A stretch of DNA of 64,000 bases from CAZNKU01 sp045654805. GTDB taxonomy: Bacteria > Bacillota > Clostridia > Monoglobales > Firm-18. The stretch spans positions 58,177 to 122,176 of the forward strand of contig JAZOOD010000010.1 in the NCBI GenBank assembly GCA_045654805.1. The letters run 5' to 3'. Shown in pieces: positions 42,291 to 51,494 of this stretch (the first letter of the stretch is position 1; each line of letters starts with the position of its first letter). A program made the position numbers and the translations under genes. The notes under the pieces were generated by a model that was given only the letters and a program-made list of their open reading frames with translations, was not told where the DNA came from and did not search any database.

Positions 42291-43582
42291 ATTTCCCCCG
42301 CTTTTTTGCCAAAAGTTTTTATTATATTATCGGCAAATTCTTCATTGGTTTTTGTTGAAATTAACTTATTTACAAGCATTTCTGTAACGTCAGCAGTATT
42401 CTGGCTGTGTAATGCCCGCCTTATAGTCCATACACATTCCAGTTCGCGTTGGTTAAGTAAAAGCTCTTCCTTACGGGTGCCGGATTTATATATATCTATT
42501 GCAGGGAATATACGTCTTTCCTGCATACGACGGTCAAGATGCACCTCCATATTGCCGGTGCCCTTAAATTCCTCAAATATTACATCATCCATTCTGCTGC
42601 CCGTATCAATCAAAGCAGTTGCAAGTATGGTCAGGCTGCCGCCGTTTTCAATGTTTCTTGCTGCACCGAAAAACTTCTTTGGTTTGTGCAGAGCATTAGG
42701 GTCAAGTCCGCCGGACAAGGTTCTGCCTGTAGATGTGCTCGTAAGGTTGTATGCCCTTGCAAGTCTTGTTATACTGTCAAGTAAAATAACCACATCTTTC
42801 TTATGCTCTACCAGTCTCATTGCTCTCTCTAAAACCATTTCCGAAACCCTTATATGGTGTGCAGGTTCTTCATCAAATGTAGAATATATAACTTCACCGT
42901 TAATACTTCTCTTCATATCAGTAACTTCTTCAGGACGTTCGTCAATCAAAAGCACAAGTAAAGTTACATCAGGATAGTTGGTTTCAATACTTTTTGCAAT
43001 TTGTTTTAAGAGTGTTGTCTTCCCCGCCTTAGGAGGAGACACAATTATACCCCTCTGCCCCTTGCCGATAGGGTCTATTATATCTATAAGCCTCATTGCA
43101 TAGTCTGTTGGCTTGTTTACCATATGCATACGCTCTGTAGGATAGATAGGAGTAAGATTTTCAAAGGCTGTTCTGTGAATAGCAACATCAGGCTTGTCAC
43201 CATTTACTGCATTAACATAAAGCAACGCTTTGAAGCGCTCATTTTCACGTGGAAGTCTTGCAATACCTCTTATCATATCCCCGGTCTTAAGACGAAATCG
43301 CCTTATCTGTGCCTGGGCTACATATACGTCATCCTGCCCCGAGAGGTAATTTTCACTCCTTAAAAATCCATAACCATCCTCGCAAAGCTGCAATATGCCC
43401 TCAATCTCCACAGTTTCGGTACGAACCTTGCCGTTATCTTCTTTTGGCATTTCATCAACTTTTTCTTCTTCTATTTTTTCTTCTATCAATGCAACAAGTT
43501 CTTCTTTTTTTAACTTGGAAATATTTTTTATTTCATAGTTTTTTGCAATTTCTTTAAGTTCTGCCAATGTTTTATTTGTCAT
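42287..43582 (-). CDS. rho: Transcription termination factor Rho
   Basis: 431 residues. A Rho N-terminal helical domain (LAELKEIAKNYEIKNISKLKKEEL, starting near 4, listed here as a domain position), then the cold-shock-like RNA-binding domain (GYGFLRSENYLSGQDDVYV at about 70-88) and the hexameric ATPase with P-loop PPKAGKTT and the LLIDERPEEVTDM segment. An acidic insertion between the first two domains is short. Overlaps the deacetylase gene by four bases; 17 bases after the cvpA-like gene. Confidence 0.95.
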   Translation of the reverse strand: MTNKTLAELKEIAKNYEIKNISKLKKEELVALIEEKIEEEKVDEMPKEDNGKVRTETVEIEGILQLCEDGYGFLRSENYLSGQDDVYVAQAQIRRFRLKTGDMIRGIARLPRENERFKALLYVNAVNGDKPDVAIHRTAFENLTPIYPTERMHMVNKPTDYAMRLIDIIDPIGKGQRGIIVSPPKAGKTTLLKQIAKSIETNYPDVTLLVLLIDERPEEVTDMKRSINGEVIYSTFDEEPAHHIRVSEMVLERAMRLVEHKKDVVILLDSITRLARAYNLTSTSTGRTLSGGLDPNALHKPKKFFGAARNIENGGSLTILATALIDTGSRMDDVIFEEFKGTGNMEVHLDRRMQERRIFPAIDIYKSGTRKEELLLNQRELECVWTIRRALHSQNTADVTEMLVNKLISTKTNEEFADNIIKTFGKKAGEI

Positions 43583-43599
43583 AAAAATATCCTTTCGGT

Positions 43600-44151
43600 T
43601 TAGAAAATTAAATTGTACATTGTGTATGCAATTACCGAATCATCAATCCATACTTGAAGATACGGAACCTTCGCTATAACCAATACGGTAAATAACAGAT
43701 ACACTATAAATACACCTACAAAAAAGCCTGCGCCAAGCCCAAGTAGTCTGTTAAATGTTGAAATTACGGGGAATTTTGCCACAACATTAAATGCATTTAC
43801 AATAAGTTTTGCAACAATATATGTAACAACAATAATCAAAAGTATTGTAACTATACTTATAACAGAATCCGCAATACCGTTTACAGTATTGTCCACTACT
43901 TTTTGCAAAAAAGATGGCATTTCTGCAAATGTAGGCTCTGCCTTTGCAGATATTTTTTCTCTTATAAAATCAGCCAACGAGGATTTCATTACATACCCGT
44001 TTATAATCGGATGCAAAAGCTTTGCTACAATAATGGAAACAATAAGACAAAACAGTCTGGAAACGGTCTTTACAAGCCCCTTTTTGTACCCCATATATGC
44101 CGAAAAGGCAACCAGGACTACTACAATAATATCTGCAGTCATTAATATCAC
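43600..44151 (-). CDS. CvpA family membrane protein
   Basis: 183 residues with four membrane helices in the CvpA pattern (start MTADIIVVVLVAFSAYMGYKKG, with the charged YKKG turn after the first helix, and the long RLFCLIVSIIVAKLLHP helix). The role of CvpA proteins is poorly defined (linked to colicin V export and envelope stress). It stands 4 bases after the DUF5711-like gene and 17 bases before rho. Confidence 0.82.
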   Translation of the reverse strand: MILMTADIIVVVLVAFSAYMGYKKGLVKTVSRLFCLIVSIIVAKLLHPIINGYVMKSSLADFIREKISAKAEPTFAEMPSFLQKVVDNTVNGIADSVISIVTILLIIVVTYIVAKLIVNAFNVVAKFPVISTFNRLLGLGAGFFVGVFIVYLLFTVLVIAKVPYLQVWIDDSVIAYTMYNLIF

Positions 44152-44155
44152 CTCT

Positions 44156-45280
44156 TTATATTTTTAACAACTGTAAGCAATCGTTGCATAGCAAAACAAC
44201 GTTATCATTTCCTACAACAGCAACATCATTTACTTCCTTCTTTATTTCCGACGAAGCCACAAGCTTTCCCGAGTAGTTAATTACAGATACCTTTGTCCCC
44301 TCACACAGAGCAATATGCTTTTGGTTCAAATCCATATGAAACACTTGGGTTTCTGTAGTATATTCCCCTGAAATCGAACCATTTTTTGTAAAAGTTTTTA
44401 TAACTGTATTGTTCTTTATACCCTTAAGGGCAACAACGGTATTCCCCGAATTATCTATAATAAATGATTCGGGCAGATTATTTTCAAAGCTGTTATTCCA
44501 CTTGGGTTCTGCCTTGTCATTATAAGCACAAAGCTTATTGTCAGACATCACTACGGCATATCCGGAATCAGCAAATTCCACAGCCATAGGCATATCTCCC
44601 TGATTATGGACACTTCCCGTTTCCTCCGCCTTGTTTATATCAACGAAAACGATATTTTCCACAATTATTCCCGTATCAGTTGATATAGTTGCTGCAACCA
44701 GTTTTCTGTTATCTGTAGAAATATCAGCATCTACAATATACTGGTCCCCTATTTTCCATATATACGCAACCTCTCCCTTATTATTCAAAACAGTTACTCT
44801 GGAGTTATACGCAACCTCATCACTTATAAGCACCACATATCCGTTTTTATTAACTTTGGCATTTTTTATTGCTCTGTCACATTCATAAGTGTATTTTTGC
44901 TTAGTTCCCTCATATACTGCAAGGGTGTTATTATTTTTGTCATAGAGCAAAATCATATCTCCGGCAATATTTATATGAGGATTTGACATATGATTTTTGA
45001 CGGCATCACTCTGTTCGCCGGAAATTGACAAAAATCCAATGCCATCATAGCTCACGGTAATAAGCTTGCCATTATATTCTCTTATCTGATAATTGGAATT
45101 GTTTTCAAATGCATAAAGATTTTCAACCGCAGACTTTTGACATCCGCTTATGTTGTATACAACAAGTAATACGAATATAAGCAATATTATGGCAATAATC
45201 TTAAGAATATCCTTTCTTCCCTTTGCTGTCATTGATTTTGTTGATGTATTCTCAATCATATCATTTTCAAAATTATCCAT
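44156..45280 (-). CDS. Membrane-anchored propeller-like protein, DUF5711 type
   Basis: 374 residues: a short cytoplasmic N-terminus, one membrane helix (about 27-45) and a large extracellular domain. The domain has regularly spaced beta-strand repeats with the pattern (V/A)-x-D-x-x-x-x-(V/L)-x, typical of WD40/PQQ-like propellers (for example NAKVNKNGYVVLISDE and YVVMSDNKLCAYND-like strands). The size and architecture agree with DUF5711, common in Clostridia in this gene neighbourhood. The function is unknown. Between truA (11-base gap) and the cvpA-like gene. Confidence 0.68.
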   Translation of the reverse strand: MDNFENDMIENTSTKSMTAKGRKDILKIIAIILLIFVLLVVYNISGCQKSAVENLYAFENNSNYQIREYNGKLITVSYDGIGFLSISGEQSDAVKNHMSNPHINIAGDMILLYDKNNNTLAVYEGTKQKYTYECDRAIKNAKVNKNGYVVLISDEVAYNSRVTVLNNKGEVAYIWKIGDQYIVDADISTDNRKLVAATISTDTGIIVENIVFVDINKAEETGSVHNQGDMPMAVEFADSGYAVVMSDNKLCAYNDKAEPKWNNSFENNLPESFIIDNSGNTVVALKGIKNNTVIKTFTKNGSISGEYTTETQVFHMDLNQKHIALCEGTKVSVINYSGKLVASSEIKKEVNDVAVVGNDNVVLLCNDCLQLLKI

Positions 45281-45291
45281 ACTAATTCTCC

Positions 45292-46032
45292 TCAGTACAA
45301 AATTTCCTTAAGATAAAGCCCCTGCGGTTCTGCAGTTATTCCCCCTCTTGTGCGGTCACAGCTTTTTATAATATCAGGGACGTCTTCAGCATTTACTTTC
45401 CCTATACCCACATACAAAAGTGTTCCGGATATTATTCGTACCATATTATAGAGGTATGCGTTTGCATTAATTTCAAATTCTATAATATCATCATACTTTT
45501 CTGCACGTAAAAAATTTATAGTACGTACTGTTGTTTTCTGACTGCTACCCTGAGTCATAAATCCCGCAAAATCATGAGTACCTTCAAAATATTTTGTAGC
45601 TTTTACTATATTTTCCATATTAATTTCATAGGGAAAGTGGTAGGCATAATTACGCAAAAAAGGATTTAAAATTTTTGAACAACAGGTTTTATATAAATAC
45701 GTTTTGGAACGGGCACTGAATCGGGAATTGAAGTCGTTATCAGCTTGCTCCGCACTTTTTACCCGTATATCACCGGGTAATTTTGTGTTAATAGCCAAAG
45801 GCAGCTTGTCAACAGGAATAATCAAATCGCTTTTGAAATTGCATACATAATTCATAGCGTGAACTCCTGAATCCGTACGGCTGCAGCCCGTTAATTCAAT
45901 CTTATGTTTAAATATTTTTTCTATTGCCTGTTCAAGTACATCACTGACGGCAACCGCATTATTCTGCTTTTGCCATCCGTGATAAGCCGTACCGTCATAG
46001 GCAAGGTTAAGCTTGTAATTCAAGCATTTCAC
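45292..46032 (-). CDS. truA: tRNA pseudouridine(38-40) synthase TruA
   Basis: 246 residues. The catalytic aspartate is Asp54 in GCSRTDSGVHAM; LAYDGTAYHGWQKQ near the N-terminus and the FMTQGSSQKTTVRTI and YLYNMVRIISGTLL motifs match TruA. It modifies U38-40 in the anticodon arm of many tRNAs. It follows ecfT by 4 bases, a conserved Firmicutes order (ecfA-ecfA-ecfT-truA). Confidence 0.94.
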   Translation of the reverse strand: MKCLNYKLNLAYDGTAYHGWQKQNNAVAVSDVLEQAIEKIFKHKIELTGCSRTDSGVHAMNYVCNFKSDLIIPVDKLPLAINTKLPGDIRVKSAEQADNDFNSRFSARSKTYLYKTCCSKILNPFLRNYAYHFPYEINMENIVKATKYFEGTHDFAGFMTQGSSQKTTVRTINFLRAEKYDDIIEFEINANAYLYNMVRIISGTLLYVGIGKVNAEDVPDIIKSCDRTRGGITAEPQGLYLKEILY

Positions 46033-46036
46033 CGCC

Positions 46037-46849
46037 TTAAAAAAGCATATTCAATAAAATAATTACCGCAACAAATAAAACAAATACCGTTACAGCCCAA
46101 AAATCACGGTTGCTCATATGAGGCTCGTTCATTTTCGTTCTGTTATTTCCACCGTGATAACAACGGCATTCCATAGCCATAGCCAAATCGTCAGCACGTC
46201 TAAATGCACTTATAAATAATGGCACCAACAACGGTATAAGCGCCTTTGCACGCTTTATAACATTGCCACTTTCGAAGTCTGCCCCCCTTGCGGTCTGTGC
46301 CTTCATAATTTTGTCAGTTTCCTCCAAAATTGTAGGAATAAAACGCAAGGCTATACTCATCATCATAGCTAGTTCGTGTGACGGCAAGCCGATCTTGGAA
46401 AATGGACGAAGTAAAGTTTCAAGCCCATCTGTAAGCTCAATGGGAGACGTGGTATAGGTAAGCAAAGACGTACCAAGCACCAAAATTACTATCCTTATAA
46501 TCATATATAAAGCATATATAAGACCGTCTTTTGTAATTGTAAGAAATCCCACATCAAGCAACACTTCCCCACTTCGGGTGAAAAAGATATTTAAAAGTGC
46601 AGTAAACACTACAAAAAACATAAGTGGTTTTATAGATTTAATCATCATCCGCAAAGGTATTTTTGATACTGAAATTATAAAGCCCGTAAACAAAATGAGT
46701 GCACCATATCCAAATAACGAGTTTACACAAAATATAATAATCATAAATGCAACGGATAACAAAATTTTAATCCTCGCATCCATTTTGTGTATAAATGAAC
46801 TACCGGGCAAATACTGACCCAAAGTTATGTCCCTAAGCATTTGCAGCAC
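46037..46849 (-). CDS. ecfT: Energy-coupling factor transporter transmembrane protein EcfT
   Basis: 270 residues with five or six membrane helices. The two coupling-helix arginine motifs are ARGADFE and the MECRCYHGG segment, which contact the EcfA ATPases. It is the shared scaffold of group II ECF vitamin/metal importers; substrate-specific S components are encoded elsewhere. The start overlaps the fused EcfA gene by 17 bases and truA follows within 4 bases. Confidence 0.93.
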   Translation of the reverse strand: MLQMLRDITLGQYLPGSSFIHKMDARIKILLSVAFMIIIFCVNSLFGYGALILFTGFIISVSKIPLRMMIKSIKPLMFFVVFTALLNIFFTRSGEVLLDVGFLTITKDGLIYALYMIIRIVILVLGTSLLTYTTSPIELTDGLETLLRPFSKIGLPSHELAMMMSIALRFIPTILEETDKIMKAQTARGADFESGNVIKRAKALIPLLVPLFISAFRRADDLAMAMECRCYHGGNNRTKMNEPHMSNRDFWAVTVFVLFVAVIILLNMLF

Positions 46850-48548
46850 CTCCGTTCATTTCAACAATGCAACTTACGGCATCTGCGATATTACATACCT
46901 TAACACCGCATAATTTATCCATAAGACGTGTGATTTGCGGTGCAGTTACACCTATTTTTTCTAAATTTTTATAGTCTGAAAATACTTGCAGCGGTGTTCC
47001 GTCTGCATAAATTTCGCCATCATTAAGCACAACTACACGTTCTGCGCAAAGTGCAACGTCCTCCATATCGTGGGAAACCAGTACTATGGTTATTCCATAT
47101 TCGTCATGCATCTTCTTAATACGTTCGAGTAATTTTCTTTTACTGCTTGGGTCAAGTCCAGCAGTGGGCTCGTCCAGAACAAGCACCTGTGGCTGCATAG
47201 ACAGTACTCCCGCTATTGCAACACGTCTTTTTTGACCTCCAGAAAGTTCAAAAGGCGACCTTTCCAGCCAACTGTCATGAACACCTGCTATTTCACAGGC
47301 AAGCTTTACTTTATCATCAATTTCTTCATCTGAAAGTCCCATATTTTTAGGGCTAAATGCGATGTCTAGCCTTACAGTTTCCTCAAACAACTGATGCTCA
47401 GGATACTGAAAAACAAGACCTACTGTTGTTCGTATATCACGAAGATTTGTGGACCTATCCGTTGTACTTTTTCCATTTATAAATACTTGTCCTGATGTAG
47501 GCTTTGCAAGAGCATTGAACATCTGTAAAAGTGTGGATTTCCCGCTGCCTGTATGACCTATTATTGCTACAAAATCGCCCTTATTTATGGTAAGATTTAC
47601 ATTATCAAGTGCAACTTTTCTGAAAGGTCCGTCAGGCGAATATTCATATGAAACATTCTGCGCTTCTATTACAGGCTGATTTCTTTCACCTTTTTCTTTT
47701 ACGTTCCAGTTTATTGTACAGTCCTTTATAAATGGTCTTAAAGCCTCTATACCCTCCTCTACGGACAATATATCATTTTTAATATCAAACCCTCTTTTGC
47801 GTAATTCATAGACAAATTCAGTAACCTGTGGAACATCAAGCCCTATTTTTTTAATCGCCTCTACGTCAGAAAACACTTTTTTAGGAATATCATCAAGTAT
47901 TATATGCCCATTGTCCATAACCACAACACGGTCTGCCAAAACAGCCTCGTCCATATTATGAGTTATTATAACAACTGTAACATTTTTTTCTTTATTAAGC
48001 CTTTTTAAGGTAGCCATAACCTCACGTCTGCCAATAGGGTCAAGCATTGCGGTAGGCTCGTCAAGTAGAATATATGCAGGGTCCATAGCCAACACTCCGG
48101 CTATCGCAACCCTTTGCTTTTGCCCGCCAGAAAGCATATGAGGTGCGCGTTTTTTATATTTTGACATACCCACAGCTTCTAATGCATCATCAACACGTTT
48201 GCGTATTTCAGCAGGTGAAACACCCATATTTTCAGGAGCAAATGCCACATCTTCCTCCACTATGGTTGCAACAATCTGATTATCAGGATTTTGAAAAACC
48301 ATACCAACTGTCTGTCTAATGTGATACAACAAATTTTCGTCTGCCGTGTCCATTTTTTCAATATACACCTTGCCCCCAACAGGCAGATTAATAGCATTAA
48401 AATGCTTCGCCAAAGTAGATTTACCGCTACCGTTGTGTCCAAGTATTGCAGTAAACCCACCCTTGTGTATTTCTATATTCAAATTTTCAAGAATGTTTGT
48501 TTCCAACTCCTCATTGTATCGAAAAGTCAGGTTTTCTGTTTTAATCAT
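46833..48548 (-). CDS. ecfA: Fused energy-coupling factor ATPases EcfA1-EcfA2
   Basis: 571 residues with two complete ABC ATPase units in one reading frame. The first has Walker A GHNGSGKS (37-44), LSGGQ near 139-143 and LLDEPTAMLD (161-170). The second has GHTGSGKST at 331-339 and a further LSGGQKRR and LDEPTAGLD. Units are usually separate genes of about 280 residues each; here a linker around 275-300 joins them. Each half shows the EcfA-specific Q-loop (VFQNPDNQ, VFQYPEHQ). They energise vitamin or metal uptake through EcfT. Confidence 0.95.
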   Translation of the reverse strand: MIKTENLTFRYNEELETNILENLNIEIHKGGFTAILGHNGSGKSTLAKHFNAINLPVGGKVYIEKMDTADENLLYHIRQTVGMVFQNPDNQIVATIVEEDVAFAPENMGVSPAEIRKRVDDALEAVGMSKYKKRAPHMLSGGQKQRVAIAGVLAMDPAYILLDEPTAMLDPIGRREVMATLKRLNKEKNVTVVIITHNMDEAVLADRVVVMDNGHIILDDIPKKVFSDVEAIKKIGLDVPQVTEFVYELRKRGFDIKNDILSVEEGIEALRPFIKDCTINWNVKEKGERNQPVIEAQNVSYEYSPDGPFRKVALDNVNLTINKGDFVAIIGHTGSGKSTLLQMFNALAKPTSGQVFINGKSTTDRSTNLRDIRTTVGLVFQYPEHQLFEETVRLDIAFSPKNMGLSDEEIDDKVKLACEIAGVHDSWLERSPFELSGGQKRRVAIAGVLSMQPQVLVLDEPTAGLDPSSKRKLLERIKKMHDEYGITIVLVSHDMEDVALCAERVVVLNDGEIYADGTPLQVFSDYKNLEKIGVTAPQITRLMDKLCGVKVCNIADAVSCIVEMNGGAANA

Positions 48549-49415
48549 CTATTTCATCACCCATCTTGCAGATGAACCGCAAGGTAAAACTAATCCTTTA
48601 TCTTTCATTGGAATACCGATTTCATCAGCAGTTGCAACACCGCCAAACTTTTTGCCCACAGTAAGTGTAAGTACATTTGCCATTGTAGCGGCACTTAACC
48701 CTGTTGTATAAGAATTTAAAAGAACGAACAACGGATTATCACTTAAAACCTCTGCACACTGTTCTACAAATCCAAATAGTTCTGTTTCAATCTTCCATAC
48801 TTCGCCACCAGGGCCTCTGCCATATGACGGAGGGTCCATTATAATAGCATCATACTTTCTTCCTCTGCGGATTTCACGCTGTACAAACTTCATACAATCA
48901 TCAACAATGTATCTTATAGGTCTATCTGCAATGTTTGTAAGCTGTGCATTATCCTTTGCGTGGGAAACTATACCCTTTGACGCATCAACGTGGCATACAG
49001 ATGCCCCTGCACATGAAGCCGCAACAGTTGCACCCCCTGTATATGCAAACAAATTAAGAACATTTATCGGCCTGTTGGCATTACGTATAAGATTATCTGC
49101 CCATTGCCAGTTAACAAGTTGTTCCGGAAACAATCCCATATGCTTAAAGTTCATAGGCTTTATTTTAAATTTATAGTCACCCTGTGTAATAGTCCAGCTT
49201 TCGGGCAAATCCTTAAAAAACTGCCACTGACCTCCGCCGCTGCTACTACGGTTGTATCTGCCGTCTGCCTTTTTCCACAGGGGATTATTACTCTTCTCTC
49301 CCCATACCGCCTGAGGGTCGGGTCTTACAAAGACATACTTCCCCCATCTTTCCAATCTCTGTCCGTTAGCAGCATCTAAAAGCTCATATTCCTTCCAATC
49401 ATTACTGTACCACAT
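48549..49415 (-). CDS. Class I SAM-dependent methyltransferase (RlmI-like)
   Basis: 288 residues. The SAM-binding motif VLNLFAYTGGATVAAS is around 118-133; the catalytic DPPSYGRGPGGEVW motif resembles the NPPY/DPPSF signature of rRNA 5-cytosine methyltransferases. No PUA domain at the N-terminus, in contrast to RlmI. The target nucleotide is not known. It is the first gene of the long run to rho; ecfA starts right at its end (48548/48549). Its promoter is at 49457-49485. Confidence 0.8.
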   Translation of the reverse strand: MWYSNDWKEYELLDAANGQRLERWGKYVFVRPDPQAVWGEKSNNPLWKKADGRYNRSSSGGGQWQFFKDLPESWTITQGDYKFKIKPMNFKHMGLFPEQLVNWQWADNLIRNANRPINVLNLFAYTGGATVAASCAGASVCHVDASKGIVSHAKDNAQLTNIADRPIRYIVDDCMKFVQREIRRGRKYDAIIMDPPSYGRGPGGEVWKIETELFGFVEQCAEVLSDNPLFVLLNSYTTGLSAATMANVLTLTVGKKFGGVATADEIGIPMKDKGLVLPCGSSARWVMK

Positions 49416-49456
49416 ATATTTTTACTCCTGTTATATAACTAATTAATGAATACTTT

Positions 49457-49485
49457 ATTATACTACATAAATCAATATTTTTCAA
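49457..49485 (-). promoter_or_regulatory. Promoter of the methyltransferase-ecf-truA-rho run
   Basis: On the minus strand, -35 TTGAAA (49480-49485), 17-base spacer, -10 TATAAT (49457-49462), 42 bases before the methyltransferase start. The rest of the 208-base gap up to cwlD holds only AT-rich DNA. Confidence 0.65.
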
Positions 49486-49623
49486 TACCAAACAACCTAC
49501 ATAATGCAACAAATTATTATACATAAACTATTTTGTTACACATATTATATATAAAAAGAGTAATAATTACAATATATCAAAGCATAAAATTTATTATTAA
49601 AACAGTGATAAAGAGGTGTTTTT

Positions 49624-50313
49624 ATGCTTTTGGTTATACGTAAAACTCATATATTTTTATTGTGTGCTACAGTGTTAATTTTGACTCTTTCCGTAAGCCT
49701 GTACAACTATGCCGATAATAATGTCCCCGCACAAAGGGACAACAATTTTTTAATTATTGACGCAGGTCACGGGGGGATGGATGGAGGTGCCGTAGGCGTA
49801 AACGGAACATTGGAAAAGGATATTAACCTTAAGGTGGCAAAGTTTTTAAAGGAAATAGCCGAAAAGAACGGCAAAAAAGTTATAATGACAAGGGAAGAAG
49901 ATACATCATTACATACTACGGACAGTGCCAAAATACGTAATCAAAAAAGGTCTGATTTAGAAAACAGACGTCAGATACTTCAAAACAACAACACGGGAGT
50001 TTTTGTAAGTATACATATGAATCAGTACGACCAACCATCCGTAAAAGGTGCACAGACCTTTTACGCAAATAATGATACAAGCAGAATTTTAGCTGAAAAA
50101 ATACAGGCATCATTGATTAATGGATTGGCAGACGGTAACAAACGTGTTGCAAAACCGGCGCCCGCTACACTATATATCTTTAAGGGATGTAACTCAACCG
50201 CAATTGTTGTGGAATGCGGATTCCTTTCCAATCCCGATGAGGAAAAACTGCTTGCGACAGAGGAATACCAAAAAAAACTTGCACAATGTATATATGACGG
50301 GATATACAAATAA
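49624..50313 (+). CDS. cwlD: N-acetylmuramoyl-L-alanine amidase CwlD-like
   Basis: 229 residues: an N-terminal membrane/signal segment (about 8-28) then an Amidase_3 zinc domain. Motifs: IIDAGHGGMDGGA (first zinc histidine), TREEDT, VSIHMNQ (zinc histidine) and the catalytic glutamate in VVECGFLSNP. CwlD makes muramic-delta-lactam in the spore cortex of spore formers, so this is a hint of sporulation. A sequence like CATAAAAT at 49583, 17 bases after GTAATA, could be a forespore or mother-cell sigma site, but that is uncertain. Confidence 0.88.
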   Translation: MLLVIRKTHIFLLCATVLILTLSVSLYNYADNNVPAQRDNNFLIIDAGHGGMDGGAVGVNGTLEKDINLKVAKFLKEIAEKNGKKVIMTREEDTSLHTTDSAKIRNQKRSDLENRRQILQNNNTGVFVSIHMNQYDQPSVKGAQTFYANNDTSRILAEKIQASLINGLADGNKRVAKPAPATLYIFKGCNSTAIVVECGFLSNPDEEKLLATEEYQKKLAQCIYDGIYK

Positions 50314-50339
50314 AGGGAACATATCAATTATGTTCCCTT
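50313..50339. terminator. Bidirectional terminator between cwlD and the PfkB gene
   Basis: AAGGGAACATA (50313-50323) pairs perfectly with TATGTTCCCTT (50329-50339), with a five-base loop. It overlaps the 3' end of the convergent PfkB-family gene. Confidence 0.8.
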
Positions 50340-51223
50340 AAATTCATATATATATCCTCAACTTTTATAATATCCGGTGGATTACTGCCATCTTCAAGAC
50401 AAGCTGCAGTTCCAAATGCAACCGCGTACTTGACACAGTTTTCAATTTTCATACCTCTTACATATGAGGCAATAAATCCCGCTATGGTGCTGTCACCCGC
50501 ACCAATTGTGGATACTGCATTAATTTTGGGCGGTTTTACCTCCAACATACCTTTTTCACTAAAAAACAGAACACCCTCACCACCCATACTTATAATTACA
50601 TTTTCAACACCTGATTTTTGCAATTTTTCACCTGCTAATATCACATCGCCAGCATAAAGCTGTTTTATTTCAGTTTCATTAGGCTTAATAAGCCAGGGTT
50701 TTATGCTTTCCAGATCCTCAAAGGTAAACGAATTGCAGTCACACACTATTTTTGCACCTGTTTTTTTAATGTCAACAAGCATATCTATTGCTTCCTGTTT
50801 GTCAATACCCTTTGGCAACCTTCCTGTAAATGTAACAATGGTGCTTTCGTCACAAACACTATACAAATCATCTTTGAGTTTTTCAAAAACAGACTTATCA
50901 ACACAAAAATCATCAAGACTTATGCGTGTTTCAGGCATATCCTTTGTATGTACGGTAATGTTTTTCCTTACATCACCCTTTGCAAGATAATATTTATAAT
51001 CCACATCAAGATTACGCGTATAGCTTTCAAAATCATTTTTGCCCACAATAATATATGCGGTATTTTCAACACCCGCACTCTTAAGAGCACGGGATATGTT
51101 TATCCCCTTGCCGGCGGATTGTGTCAGGGATTTGTAAACATAATTTTCCCCATAGGGCTTAAAATTATCAATTGTATAATGCAAATCAAATGCAGGATTT
51201 AAAGTCAATGTAAATATATTCAT
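50324..51223 (-). CDS. PfkB family sugar kinase (1-phosphofructokinase/tagatose-6-P kinase type)
   Basis: 299 residues with the N-terminal LTLNPAFD (DTTY-like region) of the FruK/LacC group, the SAGKGINISRALK motif binding the sugar phosphate, and the C-terminal GAGDSTIAGF anion hole with the catalytic aspartate. It phosphorylates a sugar phosphate such as fructose-1-P or tagatose-6-P. Only the kinase is present; no PTS gene is adjacent, so the substrate is not settled. It has its own promoter. Confidence 0.87.
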   Translation of the reverse strand: MNIFTLTLNPAFDLHYTIDNFKPYGENYVYKSLTQSAGKGINISRALKSAGVENTAYIIVGKNDFESYTRNLDVDYKYYLAKGDVRKNITVHTKDMPETRISLDDFCVDKSVFEKLKDDLYSVCDESTIVTFTGRLPKGIDKQEAIDMLVDIKKTGAKIVCDCNSFTFEDLESIKPWLIKPNETEIKQLYAGDVILAGEKLQKSGVENVIISMGGEGVLFFSEKGMLEVKPPKINAVSTIGAGDSTIAGFIASYVRGMKIENCVKYAVAFGTAACLEDGSNPPDIIKVEDIYMNLREHN

Positions 51224-51314
51224 AAATTCCCCTATCCTAATAACTCAATATTATCAACGTCAGTTTGTTCAGAGCACCCCAAAGGAATTACTAAATAGCC
51301 ACTTTTCTTGTTTT

Positions 51315-51343
51315 ATTATAACTTACCGATCGTAAATTGTCTA
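51315..51343 (-). promoter_or_regulatory. Promoter of the PfkB-family gene
   Basis: On the minus strand, -35 TAGACA (51338-51343), 17-base spacer, -10 TATAAT (51315-51320). The leader is about 90 bases. The box is enclosed by 9-base inverted repeats (51287-51295 and 51351-51359). Confidence 0.6.
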
Positions 51344-51460
51344 TAGTGTTTTTAGTAATCTATCATTATATGGTATTTCCTAACCTCCCGTTTTGAATTT
51401 TTAGCATATAATAATCAAATATAATTCAACTTTTTTATATAAAAATATTGGCATAAATAA

Positions 51461-51494
51461 AAAAATGGCAGACATTTAATGTCCACCATCTTTT
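51461..51494 (-). terminator. Terminator after the aminotransferase gene
   Basis: On the minus strand, TGGTGGACAT pairs with ATGTCTGCCA across a short AT loop (two mismatches), followed by a T-rich tract. It lies right after the aminotransferase stop at 51494. Confidence 0.6.

Noticed and set aside
42306..42977. Plus-strand ORF of 223 codons opposite rho
   Set aside because: It is the reverse of the conserved Rho ATPase domain; its composition (serine, isoleucine, leucine rich) is the usual result of reading a coding strand backwards.
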